From contig NC_016473.1 of NCBI RefSeq assembly GCF_000226095.1, positions 4,278,001 through 4,342,000 on the forward strand: DNA of 64,000 nucleotides, written 5' to 3'. The notes beneath the pieces were generated by a model. The model did not search any database. It worked only from the letters and a program-made list of their open reading frames with translations, and was not told the DNA's origin. Below, in pieces: positions 33,571 to 45,460 of the stretch. Numbering within the stretch: the stretch's first letter is position 1; the number at the start of each line of letters is the position of its first letter. Source of the DNA: Thermothelomyces thermophilus ATCC 42464. Taxonomy: Eukaryota; Ascomycota; Sordariomycetes; Sordariales; Chaetomiaceae. The position numbers were made by a program, and so were the translations under genes.

Positions 33571-35431
33571 ATGTTCCGATATGCGCTGAGGAGCGTCTTG
33601 AGACAGCAGCCGCGGGGATTTGGAGCCGCACCTGCGCTGCTTCGGCTCCAATTACGGCATCATCCTCGCCATCGCATTCACAGTCTGAGCAGCAGTGGCT
33701 TACCGACGATCGATGAGGCTCCTTTCATCAACAACGATACCATTTACGCCCTGTCATCGGGATCTGGAAGGGCAGGCATAGCCGTGATTCGAATATCCGG
33801 CCCTGATTGTCTTAATGTGTGTTACCTTCAACCGGTTTTTTTCTTTTCCTTTTTTACTTATTTGCCTGATTAACAGAGATCTGTAGGTATACCGTGGACT
33901 GTGTCCAAGTCGGGCTGTGCCCAAGCCAAGGTTTGCCGCAGTGAGGACACTCTTTGAACCCGGGCCGGTCGATGGGTCTGGCGCGAATGTTGTCGACTCT
34001 GATGCGCTTGTTCTGTACTTCCCTGGGCCCAAAACAGTCACTGGAGAAGACGTGCTTGAGCTCCACGTTCATGGAGGTCCCGCAACCGTCAAGGCCGCTC
34101 TCTCCGCCATCCGGAAGTGCTCTTCATCCGGGAAGATACGCTACGCTGAACCGGGAGAATTCACGAAGCGTGCCTTCTACAATGGCCGATTGGATCTCGC
34201 CCAGGTCGAGTCCCTCGGCGATACGCTTGCTGCCCAGACCGAGCAGCAACGCCGTGCAGCGGTTCGAGGCAACTCGGGCATCCTGGGCAAGACGTACGAC
34301 AGCTGGCGCGAGCAGTTGTTGCTCGCCCGCGGCGAGATCGAGGCTCTGATCGACTTTTCCGAGGACCAGCATTTCGACCAGTCGCCTTCCGAGCTCCTGG
34401 CCAACGTTACTAGGCTGGTCGAGGATATCGTTCGACAAATCCAAGTGCACAAGCTCGGCAACCAACGGAGTGAACTGCTCCGGAACGGGATCCGCATAGC
34501 CCTCCTCGGTCCGCCCAACGCTGGGAAGAGTTCGCTGATGAACCTGATCGTCGGCCGAGAAGCCTCGATCGTCTCAGACGAGGCAGGTACAACCAGAGAT
34601 ATTGTCGAGGCCAGTCTTGATATACGGGGGTACCTTTGCTCCTTCGCAGATACTGCTGGAATCCGGACGAAGACATCGGAACCCATGGGTCACCACGACG
34701 GAACCTCGGCTTCCCCCATTGGCGCCATTGAGGAGGAAGGCATTCGGAGAGCGCGACAGAAAGCCCTGGATTCAGATGTCATCATCGTCCTGGCATCTGT
34801 CGAGGCGACGGAGTCATCCGGCGCCGCCTGGATAAGTTATGATGCTGAGACTCTCAGATTAGCAGCCGGTGCGAAGCAGTGCCTTGTGGCGATCAATAAG
34901 ACCGACGTCGTCAGCCCGGAGTTGCTCAAGCAGCTCGTCCAAGATTTCAAGTCGTCCGCGCTGGCGGATGTCGACGGCCTACGCGATGTCGAGCCGCTGA
35001 CCATCTCCTGCAAGGCTGCGGCCTCTCCGGCAGCTGCAGGGCTGACTGATGCAGGCGGCGTAGGTGCACTCACCGAAGCGCTGACCCAAGCATTTTCGAA
35101 CCTGACCTCGTTGCCGGATGACATGCAGCATCTCCTCGGTGTTAGCGAGCGACAAAATCAACTGCTTTCCGAGTGCGAACGGCACCTGGAAGATTTCATG
35201 ACTGAAGCTGAAAGATCCGACTCTGGTGATGATGAGCCGGATGTCGTCCTGGCCGCTGAGCACTTGCGACTCGCCGCCCTCCGGTTGGCCTCTATCACCG
35301 GGCGTGGCGAGTCTGGAGACGTGGAAGAGGTTTTGGGTGTCATCTTCGAAAAGTGAGTCAACTTGAGTGCGATCTCTTGGGCACATTCCCGCTAACTTAA
35401 CAACTGAGCAAGATTCTGTGTCGGGAAATAA
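33571..35431 (+). CDS. MSS1: Mitochondrial tRNA-modification GTPase MSS1/TrmE
   Basis: Model join(33571..33816,33887..35352,35413..35431), 576 residues. The N-terminus is Arg-rich and lacks acidic residues for about 45 residues, like a mitochondrial presequence. The TrmE N-terminal folate-binding domain follows (DTIYALSSGSGRAGIAVIRISGP, ... VHGGPATVKA, PGEFTKRAFYNGRLDLAQVE), then a G domain with P-loop GPPNAGKSS near 290 and DTAGIR near 330. A 19-bp last exon supplies the conserved C-terminal FCVGK, which carries the Cys essential in the MnmE family. Without that intron the frame stops after IFEK. Known role: with Mto1/GidA it installs the carboxymethylaminomethyl-type group at wobble U34 of mitochondrial tRNAs. 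Confidence 0.95.
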
Positions 35432-35864
35432 TGATGATGTAACAGTAGTAGTACAGTACATACAAGCAACGTTGGACCTTCCGACCGTTCCCGGCGAAAA
35501 GTCCACGCATCTCAAGATCATCAAGTCAGCATCCGAACGCCCCTCCGTCTAGTGGCCCCTTCCGAGCCTGAAGTCTATATCGTCGAGCCCTGGAATTCGG
35601 CCACCTAACACCCGCCACACCGATTGGGCTTGCGCCCACCGTCAACCAGTCTATATGCCATAGTCGCACAGTCTATTGCCGTACCAACTCCTTTGCGATG
35701 CGCGCTCAAAATGATGAGAGCCCCCAGCAGTGCGCCGGGAAAGGAAGAGGGAAAGAAAGGAAAAGAAGAAGAGATGGCATGACCCTCGTCCTCCGTGAGC
35801 CACCGGCAACTCAAGAATTAAAAGCCTGAAACGAAAACGATGAAAGAGAGGTCAAAAGGATGAT
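35432..35864. other. Convergent intergenic region
   Basis: 433 bp between the stop codons of MSS1 and the repeat-protein gene. No recognisable feature apart from purine-rich sequence at about 35740-35775. Confidence 0.55.
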
Positions 35865-36311
35865 CTAGTGATGGTTGTCATCCTCGTCGTCCTTGTCATC
35901 TCTGGTCGACCTGTCAGTTCCCAACCCGACTTTGCTTCTCACTTTTTTCTTTTCCTTTCCCCGAAGGGAAGAGGGAGATGGTCGTCTGGGGCCGACTCAC
36001 TTGTTGTAGCCAGAACGGCCACGGTTGACAAACTGGTTCTCCTCATCATCATCCGAGTTGCCCCTAGGTTCCAGCATTAGTGCCCTCTTCTCTTTGCAAA
36101 ATCTGCTCAGAGGAGACACTACTCACTTGTTGTAGCCGGAACGGCCAAAGTTGGCAAACTTGTTCTCGTCGTCGTCGTCCGAGTTGCTCCTGGGTTGCGG
36201 TGTTAATCTCTCGGTCGTGAGGATGTTGTCGCTGGGGGTTACTCACTTGTTGTAGCCGGAGCGGCCACGGTTGACGATGGAGCTGGTGGCGAAGAAACCG
36301 GTGACAGCCAT
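35865..36311 (-). CDS. 78-residue repeat protein made of duplicated symmetric exons (function unknown)
   Basis: Model complement(join(35865..35910,36001..36063,36127..36189,36247..36311)), 78 residues in four exons. Exons 1-3 each end with the same coding unit, G-R-S-G-Y-N-K, cut at the same point (phase 2, inside the Lys codon) and followed by the same GTGAGT donor. Exons 2 and 3 are both exactly 63 bp and read (K)SNSDDDDENKFANF- and (K)GNSDDDEENQFVNR- before GRSGYN. Exon 4 supplies STRDDKDDEDDNHH. The three introns are 57, 63 and 90 bp. There is no signal peptide, membrane segment or dibasic Kex2 site, so a secreted processed peptide is unlikely; a small, soluble, acidic repeat protein is the neutral description. 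I do not recognise the family. A good TATA box lies about 235 bp upstream and suggests real, possibly strong, transcription. Confidence 0.85.
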
Positions 36312-36479
36312 TGTGAATGTTTTACTTGGAATTGGATGTTCGACTGCTTCGACTGCTGTTGTATGAGGGTTGGTTGGGAAGGTGGAAGGCTTGAGTGGTG
36401 GGAGCTGGTGCGAGAGCTGCGGTAGAGGTTGCTGGTGAGTGAAGGTTTGAAGCTGATCTGCGTGATCTGCTGGTGTGTT

Positions 36480-36504
36480 GATGATGATGATGATGATGAT
36501 GATG
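36480..36504. repeat. (GAT)n microsatellite in the leader of the repeat-protein gene
   Basis: Eight GAT units between the TATA box and the start codon of the minus-strand gene, so probably in or next to its 5' UTR. Confidence 0.7.
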
Positions 36505-36544
36505 CTGATGGACACAGGTCTTCTCCCCCGGATCTGAGCAGGTC

Positions 36545-36552
36545 TTATATAG
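36545..36552 (-). promoter_or_regulatory. Candidate TATA box for the repeat-protein gene
   Basis: CTATATAA on the minus strand lies about 235 bp upstream of the ATG at 36311. The intervening leader is pyrimidine-mixed and free of in-frame coding sequence. Confidence 0.5.
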
Positions 36553-38936
36553 GCCGACGGCCGTGAAGATGCCATGTCTCCTGTTGACCTATGTCTCGTG
36601 CCATCACCAATCCGCTTTCGAGCAGCCTTGTCGGCGAAGGCGGCGATGCCTCAGGGCTCCCGAGCTACGGATGACCTAAGCCTGATCACGCCCATCCCCA
36701 CAACGCAAAGACACTTCGAGATCCTACCAGCAGGGGCATCTCAAGACGAGGGTGTTACAGAGCACGATACGTATGCACATACATGCAACCACGCCCAAGG
36801 TGTGACTGGAGTTAGTAGCATCCGAATGGGTTTCCCAATCTGGTCGAGGACGAGTGGCGTGGGCCTTTGCAGGTGCACTTTGACACGACCAAAAGCACGC
36901 AAAGCAACAGAGCACTTCCGGATACCGAACCCTCCTTGGATGTTACGACACGGCCAATACGGCCTCTTGGAGGGGTGTGAAGAACTGTGCAGCGCCCCTA
37001 AGCCGCGAGATCCGGACGTTTGGCTTTTGGCTATGCACCGTCTCCGATCGAGGTTCTGTCGGGCAGGCCAAAGACGGCGCTCCGGGGGCTGAGTCTGGCC
37101 TGGACTTGGACTTGGTTTGTATGCCTGGGGCTGCTTCCCGTAAGGCTGAGCCGCACTACTGGGTCAAAAGATGGATGGATGCCTGGCGCCCTGTGTAAGC
37201 ACCAGGTAGGGGTCGGACAAGTCGCTTTGGCGGAGCCGCCCGCTTGCGGCACGAACAAGCGACCATTGGACCAGTAGAAGAAATTCTCCCTCCCACCAAT
37301 CCGGTTCCGATTCTCACGCGCCTTGCTGACAAAGTCGAGGACTAGCCACCCTACTTTTTTCTATTTATTTTTTTTTAAAAAAAATAAAAGTTTCTTTTCA
37401 TGGAACAGAAGGTCTTTTTGCAAGGGCCTTCAGCTCAACGCCTAGTGAACCCTTCTCATCCTGGTGTGACAGGGTTGATATCGGAATTTGCAGTTCATCA
37501 ACTTTCGCATCGAACGATCACGGCAAGCCCGGCCTCGGGGTTTGTGGTAGATGCACCGTCTCTAGAGAGCAGGCGGTCCCGGAGGATCCGCAAGGGCCCG
37601 GAACCCCCCTTCCCGGTGCAAGGGCTCTGCGGCTCGGCCATCGCACGTGTCGCAACCAACCAAACACGGCGCAAACGGATTGACTCAACCAGGACTTCTT
37701 CTTTCGCCGGTTGGTGGGCAGATCCTTGTGTACTTTGTACGTACATAATCCGTGCAACCATGTACGTCACATCTTACTAGTACGCTCTGCGATGGAATAA
37801 GCGCGATTGCGTACCTGGCCGGACCGGAAATGGAAGGTACTCAAGGGGGGGCTATGGTAACCAACGTGATGTCTCTCTTCGGGCCGTTGAGCCGTGAGGA
37901 AATACGCGCCAGGATTCCTGGCGATCTGTTTGTTTGTCTGGACCGTTCGCCTGGTTCCTGGTCGTCCCTCGTGGAAGTTTCGCCGGTGTGTAACTTGGAC
38001 CAGATGCAGCTCAACGGCCCTGTGTTGCAGCGGTGCCGCATGCCACGCGCTAGGCAGCGGAGACATCGGATGACCATGTGCATGCACTTACATGGTAGGT
38101 AACGTCTATACAGATTATACAGATACGGGTCTGTGTAATGTACCACCTACCCGAGCAAGCGCCCACGCATGCTCTTCCAGGCCAACCCCGTACGGCGGTT
38201 CGCTATTGCCGAGCCTCATATTACACACTCACCGACGAGACTCATGAGCGGTGTGAGATGTCATGAAGGCGCTGCGGTCGATGCTGCTCGTCGACCTGTT
38301 GCTACAATGCCACGAGCGTGCTTGCTGACTAGGAGGGAGGCCTCATGGCCTTCGTCAAGTGCATCGGGAGGATCCGGCGGAGCGGCACGGTTGTGGCTAA
38401 CCCAGGACCGCGGGTTGATGCCGGTTCTCCTTCCGCCCCCGGGGAGTTGTCCCGGGCACGACGATCCAGCAAGGGGTTACGTCCCTCCCGCGTCTAACTA
38501 AACCTTAGCGCTCGCTGCATACATCCCGAGACTTACGTACTACTATTGTACATATATACAGACAGGTAACATATGTGCACACCGTGCTGTGGTGGTGTAA
38601 CAGTATAACGATGTGGTTTTAGACACGAAGATACGTCTTTAGTTGTAGACTTATCTTTAGGACCCCAAGGCTTTTCAGAGTATGTACCACAGCTATCGGC
38701 GCTTCTACGGCTCTCTCTATAGCCACCCGGCCGTATGTGACACCGGGTCGGTAATCAGAGAACTAACTTTTGTAATGGAGGGAGGGACGGAAGGTATCAC
38801 TTAACTGGTGCCGCCACGTGCCGGCCGGCCATTTTCGAAACCGACAGAATGGCGAGCTGAAGCACTATGCCGTCCCCTGCCTCGTCCTACCCTCCATTAA
38901 CTTCTGCACACTTGATACACTAGAGACAGAAACACA

Positions 38937-38940
<4 letters not shown>

Positions 38941-38976
<36 letters not shown>
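38941..38976. repeat. (CA)18 microsatellite
   Basis: An uninterrupted CA run of 36 bp, flanked on both sides by imperfect ACACA sequence. Confidence 0.9.
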
Positions 38977-38981
<5 letters not shown>

Positions 38982-41736
38982 ACGTGCGCGCGCATATGTG
39001 TAGTCACGCGAATCCTATGCCGCCGGGGTTGTCTGAATGCTTGACGTGGAGGCGCACTCTAGCCCCGAGATCAAAGAGGGGCCGCATCTTGTTAGGCCTT
39101 TCTTGTTGCAGGCTGCCTACCGTTAATAAGGGAGACTGGAACAAATACAATCTTTTCGCCTGTTAGCGTTGCTGCAGGTCCCTCTCATATCTCTTCTTAG
39201 ATTGGCTAACGGAAGGATGCCGACCCGAAACTATTTAGCGTGCGTTACTCATCAACCTTCATTTTTGTTTCGAGACTAAGTGGCTCGGTCTATCCGCCAT
39301 AACGACTTTGGACTACCTCGTTTAGTCGCGCCTTAGAGTTGTACGGCACTCTGCGAGTTGTTAGGGGCCGAGGTTTGACTCATCGCCGAACTCTACTCTT
39401 ATCACCGAAACTCTCCTCTTTTGATCTTTCTCACAAAAAAAAAAAAAAAAAAAAAAACCACGATTGGGCAATTCGTTCATTCCGCCACTTCTGTCTTTCC
39501 ATTCGCCGGTCACCAAGAATCCTTACTCTGACATGCGTCGCTCGCTCAGTCACGCCGTCGTTCGATAGCGTGCTCCTCTTCGGCACCCATGCGAACCTGA
39601 AGCTCGACTTCTCCTTCGGGATGACATGTCAGCAAACGAGATGAGTGTGCTGCGAGGCCTCAGAACAAGCGTTAGAGTTGCAGTCTCAGATTCGGCATCC
39701 AAAGGACTCACTTACACGCGATGTCTATCATTCAGCCCTGCCAAGGCACTTTACCACTTCTGGAAGCCGGTCCAAGGTTGTTGTCATCATATTGTCCGGA
39801 TCTGGTAACGTTCATTGATCATAACCGCAGAGACCTCGCAGCTACCCCATCCTCAGCATGTCAGACCCCGACTAACACCCCTCGGTTCCCCTGGTTGCCG
39901 CCCTCACGCTAATGCAAGGTTCTATATCCAAAACCCCAAGAAGGCAAATTGATGAACAGTTCCTGCTCACGGGAGGGGTGACTCGGGTGTGTTCTCGCCA
40001 ACCTCCAAGCTGCCGCTATCAGCGTCTAGTTCTTCGTTGATTCGATTTATCGTGGGAGATTGACTGAACCTGCAAAGAGACTCGGTTGCCGAACACGGGC
40101 AGTGGAAATAATACGTCTTCTACGGTCTAAAGGAGACGTCCTTACAAATAACAGATGTAGCGACGCTGCTTCGTACTTTTGTCATCATAACGGTTGAAGA
40201 TGACGGTCTGGTGGGAGCAGCATCGAGCCTTCGAGGATTGGACTGGTTGCGTACGTGGGACCATTTTCGAATTTTGGTATTTTGGCAAGCACGGAGGCTT
40301 GATGCCAGAACACCATCGCCAAAACCCCTATGGCATTCCCTCCCTCCTTGAACAGTCAGATGTCTTGTTTTGTAGACATGGCCGATCTGCATGGTTCTTT
40401 TTCTTTCCCTATTTATTCTCTTTATCTTTGTCCACCCTCTTTTGCCCTTGTCCCACGCAAATCGGCCCGCCTTGTAAACTTCAAGTCATCACCTGACGAC
40501 TTCTCGTACTGGACTTCATCTTATAGTGAACAAATAAGGCTCACCACATCCGTGTTGTGCCTGTCTCATCTCACTTCCTGATGACTATTAGCCACAGCTG
40601 CCATACAAGTCAAAGCCACAAAACCGCTCTCCGCCACTCCAACCTTGTACAGTGCATTAAGGCCGTGTGTGAAACCCTCACACGGCTATGGAGAGCTCGG
40701 GCCCTGCAGCAAAGTTTCCACCACCCAAAGCGGCTCCCTTCGTCCCTGATTGAGCCTCAATTCGCAAAGCGGAAGCTCAATTTACTTCTTTCCCCAGAGT
40801 CGCGCGCCTTTGACCCCGTGGCCGGATGATGGCCAGTGTTTGTTGTTGACCAACTCCAAGTCACTCATTGAAAGAGAAACCCCCCTTGTTCACTTCTTTC
40901 GCCCTTTTTACGTCAGTTTGACCGTTCCCGCTTAACTATCCGACCTAACCTGCGTTAACACTTTTGTTCGCGTGGGCCCTCCGCATTACCCATTGCGCGC
41001 GCCAGTTTCCCAGTGCAGGCTGGTCGGTTTCTTCCAGTGCTCCACCACCAGAGTTCTGGCCCTCGCAAGGCCGCAGACGGGAGACCCCAGTTTCCCAGGT
41101 TCCCAGGCCTCAGCCGCGCGGGAGAGAGAGAGAGAGAGCAGAGAACTTGCTGCGATTGTTGTGGGACCCATCATCGGTCTGGTTAGCCCTTCACAATGCC
41201 GAGTAAGTCCAACAGCGGTTTCTTCTCTCTTTCCTATTCTAGCTCCCTCCTTTATTGTCACTGCCCCGCCCTGTCTACACCAGGGCAGCCGCCACTCTTC
41301 ACACGCCCGCCAGATCATTTTTGGTTCGCCCCGTGCTGCTCGAGCTGTTTGCGACAAAAGGGGGGAGGAGGGGTAACCAGCGCATTTCGCCGCACGGGTC
41401 CGCTCCCTCGTCAGTTTGTTTCCAACGGCCAGGAACTATCCCTCTCTGGGCCTTCAAACCGCCGAACAACAACGCCCAACGGCCTACATTTTTTTTTTTT
41501 TTTTTTTGCCTCGCCATCCCCCCCCGCCAGCGACTTGCATGCTTGCCGACGAACGGATTCAGCGGGGACGCCTTCCTCGGAGTGACTGGCCGTGCGGAGG
41601 AATTGGCGACTCGGTGGTGGCATTCTGAGCTGCGGGAGCTGGGTGGACGCCCCGATCCTCGCTGGATTCAAACGCAACTCCCGCCTATTCGCTCTTCTTC
41701 TCTGCGACGCCTCTGATTGATATACTAACGAGCAAA

Positions 41737-44196
41737 ATGGAAGACCTCATCGGGGACCCCTTCATCTACAACCAGGCTGTGTACGTGACTCAATTCTTCC
41801 GAACCTACCCTCTTCCCCCTCCGCCCCTCGCCTTATCCCCGCGGATCCCAGGCCGCTGGCTGACTTCTTCTTTGCTCCCAGAGCCCATCCTCTGAGCGAA
41901 CTTGAAGACACTGCGATCGCCGTCGACGCTACATACTACCTCCAGCTGCATCTCGATGTCCTCCCGGGCAACGAGCCCCTCCTCCCGGCCCTCGGTGGCC
42001 TGACGGGGATCCAGGGCCGTATCGAAAACGAATTGGATCATTGGAAGGCCCATAAGATCATCCCTTTCTTCATCTTCGATGGCCAGTCCGTGGCTGGCCA
42101 AGACGAGGCGGCGGTCAAACGCGGCCTAGCCAACTGCCTGAAGTTGGACATTTCGTGGGACCTGTACTTCAATGGTCGCGCCGACGAAGCCGTGTCCGCC
42201 TTCGGCCAGAGCACAAGTACGTTCTGTCATGTGTGCCCGCCGACTGCACCGTCTGGCTAACTCTCGGTAGGCGCCTTTCCCGCCAGGGCCCTCTATCCCC
42301 TTCTGCAGTCCATCTTGAAAAAGCGCGGCCTGCACTTCCTTGTCCCTCCGTTCAACGCCTCTGCGCAGGTGAGCCCGCCCGCCCCGGCCTGACCATTTGA
42401 CGGTCGTCTAATCTCGAGAGCAGATCGCATACTTTGACCTGATCGACTCGGACCAGTGTGCCGGAGTGATGGGCTCCTCGGAGCTCCTGCTCTATCCGAT
42501 CCGAGACTGCGTCATCCGCACCATCGACTGGGAGAACAACCTGGTCTATGCAGTTTCGAAGAAACACATCCTCAAGGCTCTGAATGTCAGCGAATCCCTC
42601 TTCGTCGACGCGTTCCTGATGACGGGGACGTCCTTCCTTCCGCCTTTTCCGCCCCTGGCCGACCAGACCATCATCAAGACACAGCCGCACACGGTAGCTG
42701 ATGCGGTTAACATGCTGCGAACGGCAGAGAAGTCGGTGACGCTGGTCTGCAGCAGCTTCCAAGACATCCTGAAGAGCCAGGATCCCGATTGGTTGGACAA
42801 GTACCGCAAAGCCCGCATGGTCGTTGACCACTTCGTTTACATCGCCGAGAACGGCGAAGTCAAGGTTCACGACTACGAGCACTTGACCAACGATAATCAC
42901 GAGTATCTCGGCCTCCAGCTCCCCTCGGAGCTCTTTCATTACCTGAACACTGGCCTCATCGGTCCGCGATTCCTCACATGGATCACTCACGGCCAGTTGC
43001 AGGTCTTGCCAACCCTTGACGGGGTCGCTTCGGAAGAGTACAAGAAGTTGGTGACGACCCAGTCCGTCCGAATCAAGGAGGCTGCCCTAAGCCTGGTCAT
43101 ACCTCGCCTGAATCGAGGCATTGGATATAAGAACATCAGCATGAAGGTCTGGTACGACCGAAACTACTCCTCCACGGTCTGGGATCGCCAGGAGGCTAAA
43201 GCCAACTTTGGCCCGCAAGTCGACAGCTGGAACGTCCGGGAGGTGTCCATCACGGAGCATTTCCCACAGTTCGCCCACGGCTCCATCTTCTCTGAGGTTC
43301 TTGCGCTCAAGAATGCCAAGTTTGTCCCCCTGACGCGCTCGAACCCAAAGGAGAAATTGAGGGGCGTTGAGTCTGGTGCGCTCATCAAGTCGATTTGCCT
43401 CTGGCGGTTCCTGCACGTCCGGGGTTACGTCGATGACCAACATGAACTCACCAACTGGGGCTCTGCACTCGCCACTGCCCTGACCGCCCTCGAGCCGACG
43501 GTCAACAAGTATCCCGATTTCCCGCACCTATTCGAGTCTGTTCTTGTCGCGCTCGAGTTGGTCCGCTTCGAGCTCCTCAACGCCAGAAACCCGCATGAGG
43601 AGCTGCGCGGCCTTCCTCTAAACGGGACCGAGACCGACCAAGCGAGTCTCCTGTTAATTAGCAGATGTGCCAGCCTGCTGAAGCTCAGGCACCAGGCGAA
43701 TGGCTACACCGGGCCCCTCAGCAAGAACCTACTCGCTTTCCGCTCGCTCGTGTCCGAGGTTCGGTCGGCCGACCGCGATCTTATCGAGGCGATCCTCGCC
43801 CACATGTTTATGTACGCCCAGGCGAAGCGGCAGCGGGACGATAGCTGGGAGCTGAGCCATCAGTATGTATCCAGGTGCCTAACGGCTTTGACAGGTGGAC
43901 GCTAACCGGTTCATAGGCTTCCCTTCCTCTACGATCCGGATGTTGCTCTCGGAATCGCCGTCAAGACGTATCTTGACGACCTCCTGCCGGACGACCCGCA
44001 CAAGGAGCAGAAGCTGAAGCAGTTCCCCGGCGTGTATGTGCCGTACGCCGTGTCCTTCAGCGAAGATTTCGGCATTGCCTGCAACTTTTTCGATGCCCTC
44101 TATGCTGGCATCAAGCAACTGGGCGCCAATGATATCCCTGCTGTTGACCGCACCGCCTGGGACAACGCGGCTCAGTACCTCGCCACCAGGCGATAG
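41737..44196 (+). CDS. MKT1: Mkt1 post-transcriptional regulator (XPG-like fold)
   Basis: Model join(41737..41780,41882..42216,42271..42368,42424..43862,43917..44196), 731 residues in five exons. The XPG-N-like region has AIAVDATYYLQLHL and KIIPFFIFDGQS; the XPG-I-like region has FLVPPFNASAQIAYFDLIDSDQCAGVMGSSELLLY; the Mkt1-specific middle and C-terminal domains follow, ending FDALYAGIKQL. The fold is nuclease-like, but Mkt1 proteins are not known as active nucleases. Known for yeast: Mkt1 works with Pbp1 to regulate translation or stability of mRNAs such as HO. An alternative first exon, ATGCCGA at 41196-41202 with a GTAAGT donor spliced to 41744, gives a protein of the same length whose first three residues differ at positions 2 and 3 (MPN instead of MED). 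Confidence 0.93.
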
Positions 44197-44936
44197 AGCG
44201 ACTTAGATGTAACTGTGGTCGTATGAACAGGTCACTCGAGCCATCGCTTGATAGCGCGTGTAACGGCACCGCAGATCGGGGCTCCCTAAATCCATCCTCC
44301 TTGGCACAGAAGAAAAGCCAAGCAGATAGCCAGCTTTGCCGGAAGTAGTTGATGAACTGCGGCATCAAAAATCATGACAAGATTCTAAGGTTCTCGTTCA
44401 GATCGTGTTTTGTGCGTAAGTTGAGTGATTGTCGAGTGCATGACACGTAACCACCACCCTTTGGAACACTGGTTGCCGAAGGGCCACAACACACATCCGG
44501 AAGCATACACACGCATACCCCGTTTATTTAGGTAAAGAGCCCGCCTGGGCACGAGTTGGGACCGCCGAAACAAGAACATATTGAATCCTTTACAATTGCC
44601 CCTGTCGGCAAATGATTAAGTTTTGTAAAATGCCCAGCTCTCCAACTGGCACATGGATATCTTGCGCCGCCCGTCCGTCGTCCATGCTCATCCCATCCGC
44701 CCACTGCGCCCTGAAGATTTAGCATCCCGTTCGTAGAAAAGTCTCGTCAACCCGTTGCACCTTGTCCAGAATTCGGCAGGAAGGATCCAAGGTGCTCGCT
44801 CGCGTTTCCCGCTTCTCGTCGTCGCCTGCGGGTTGGAGTTTCGCCATTCTTTTTTTTGCCCTCGCCTCTCCAACTTTCAGCCCTAATTCAGCAACACGGC
44901 GCCTCTGCCTGTTTTGTGCTGTGCTGGTTTGTAGGT
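44197..44936. other. Convergent intergenic region (MKT1 / SSS1)
   Basis: 0.74 kb between convergent genes. No repeat or RNA feature is recognised. Confidence 0.5.
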
Positions 44937-45460
44937 TTACGCGCCGCCGACGAGGATGTTGTTCAGGGGAACATGGACTAGCGAATGGGTTAGCCTTGGC
45001 AAGTTCCTCAACCCGTCGTCCAATGGATTCCGGATCGATCGGATGGATCTGGATCGAGAGGAGATTGGACTGAACCGGGCGGAGGGAAGGGGGCGAGGGG
45101 GGAAGACCGTACTGAGCTTGACGAAGTACCCGACAGCGCCCATGACTGTAGCGTGGCCTGTTAGCACGCGCGCACAAACATATACTTGTCTTCCAAGACT
45201 GGGAAGGGGGAGTAAGGGCAAACGTACCGAGGAAACCGACGCCCACGGCCTGGGAGATCTTGATGAACTCGCGGCGGTCGGCTGTTTCTAGCGTGTCAGT
45301 GATTTTGTACCTCACAAAGCATGATGTCGCTTGCGAGCACAGTTTTTGTACAATCCGGAGGGAGGGAAGACGTACGCTTCTGCGCCCGGTTAATGAATTG
45401 GACGCCGTCCTTGATGAACTCGCGCGGCACGTCGAGGAGCTCTTGGATTTGGTCGGCCAT
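44937..45460 (-). CDS. SSS1: Sec61 translocon gamma subunit Sss1
   Basis: Model complement(join(44937..44977,45113..45145,45228..45281,45376..45460)), 70 residues in four exons, the longest only 85 bp. The assembled protein begins MADQIQELLDVPREFIKDG, continues FINRAQKPDRREFIKISQAVG and ends with one membrane segment and FVKLIHVPLNNILVGGA, all canonical SecE/Sec61-gamma signatures. Each junction keeps frame, and family conservation confirms every one. Known role: the essential small tail-anchored subunit that clamps the Sec61 protein-conducting channel in the ER membrane. Introns are 94, 82 and 135 bp, so non-coding sequence exceeds coding sequence. Confidence 0.96.

Larger units (their letters stand above)
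36312..41736. other. Gene-poor intergenic stretch (5.4 kb)
   Basis: Only unconvincing frames of up to about 170 codons. It contains a (CA)n microsatellite at 38941-38976, an A-tract at about 39435-39457 and a T-tract at about 41490-41507. The right end (from about 40960) looks like promoter and 5' leader of MKT1, possibly with a leader intron. No RNA gene was recognised. Confidence 0.6.

Noticed and set aside
35865-36311. Repeat gene as a Kex2-processed dikaritin-type precursor
   Set aside because: Repeats are present but there is no signal peptide and no dibasic KR cleavage sites between units.
38931-38990. CA-rich tract as a telomere-like or CRISPR-like array
   Set aside because: It is a simple (CA)n microsatellite with no spacers and no TTAGGG-type units.
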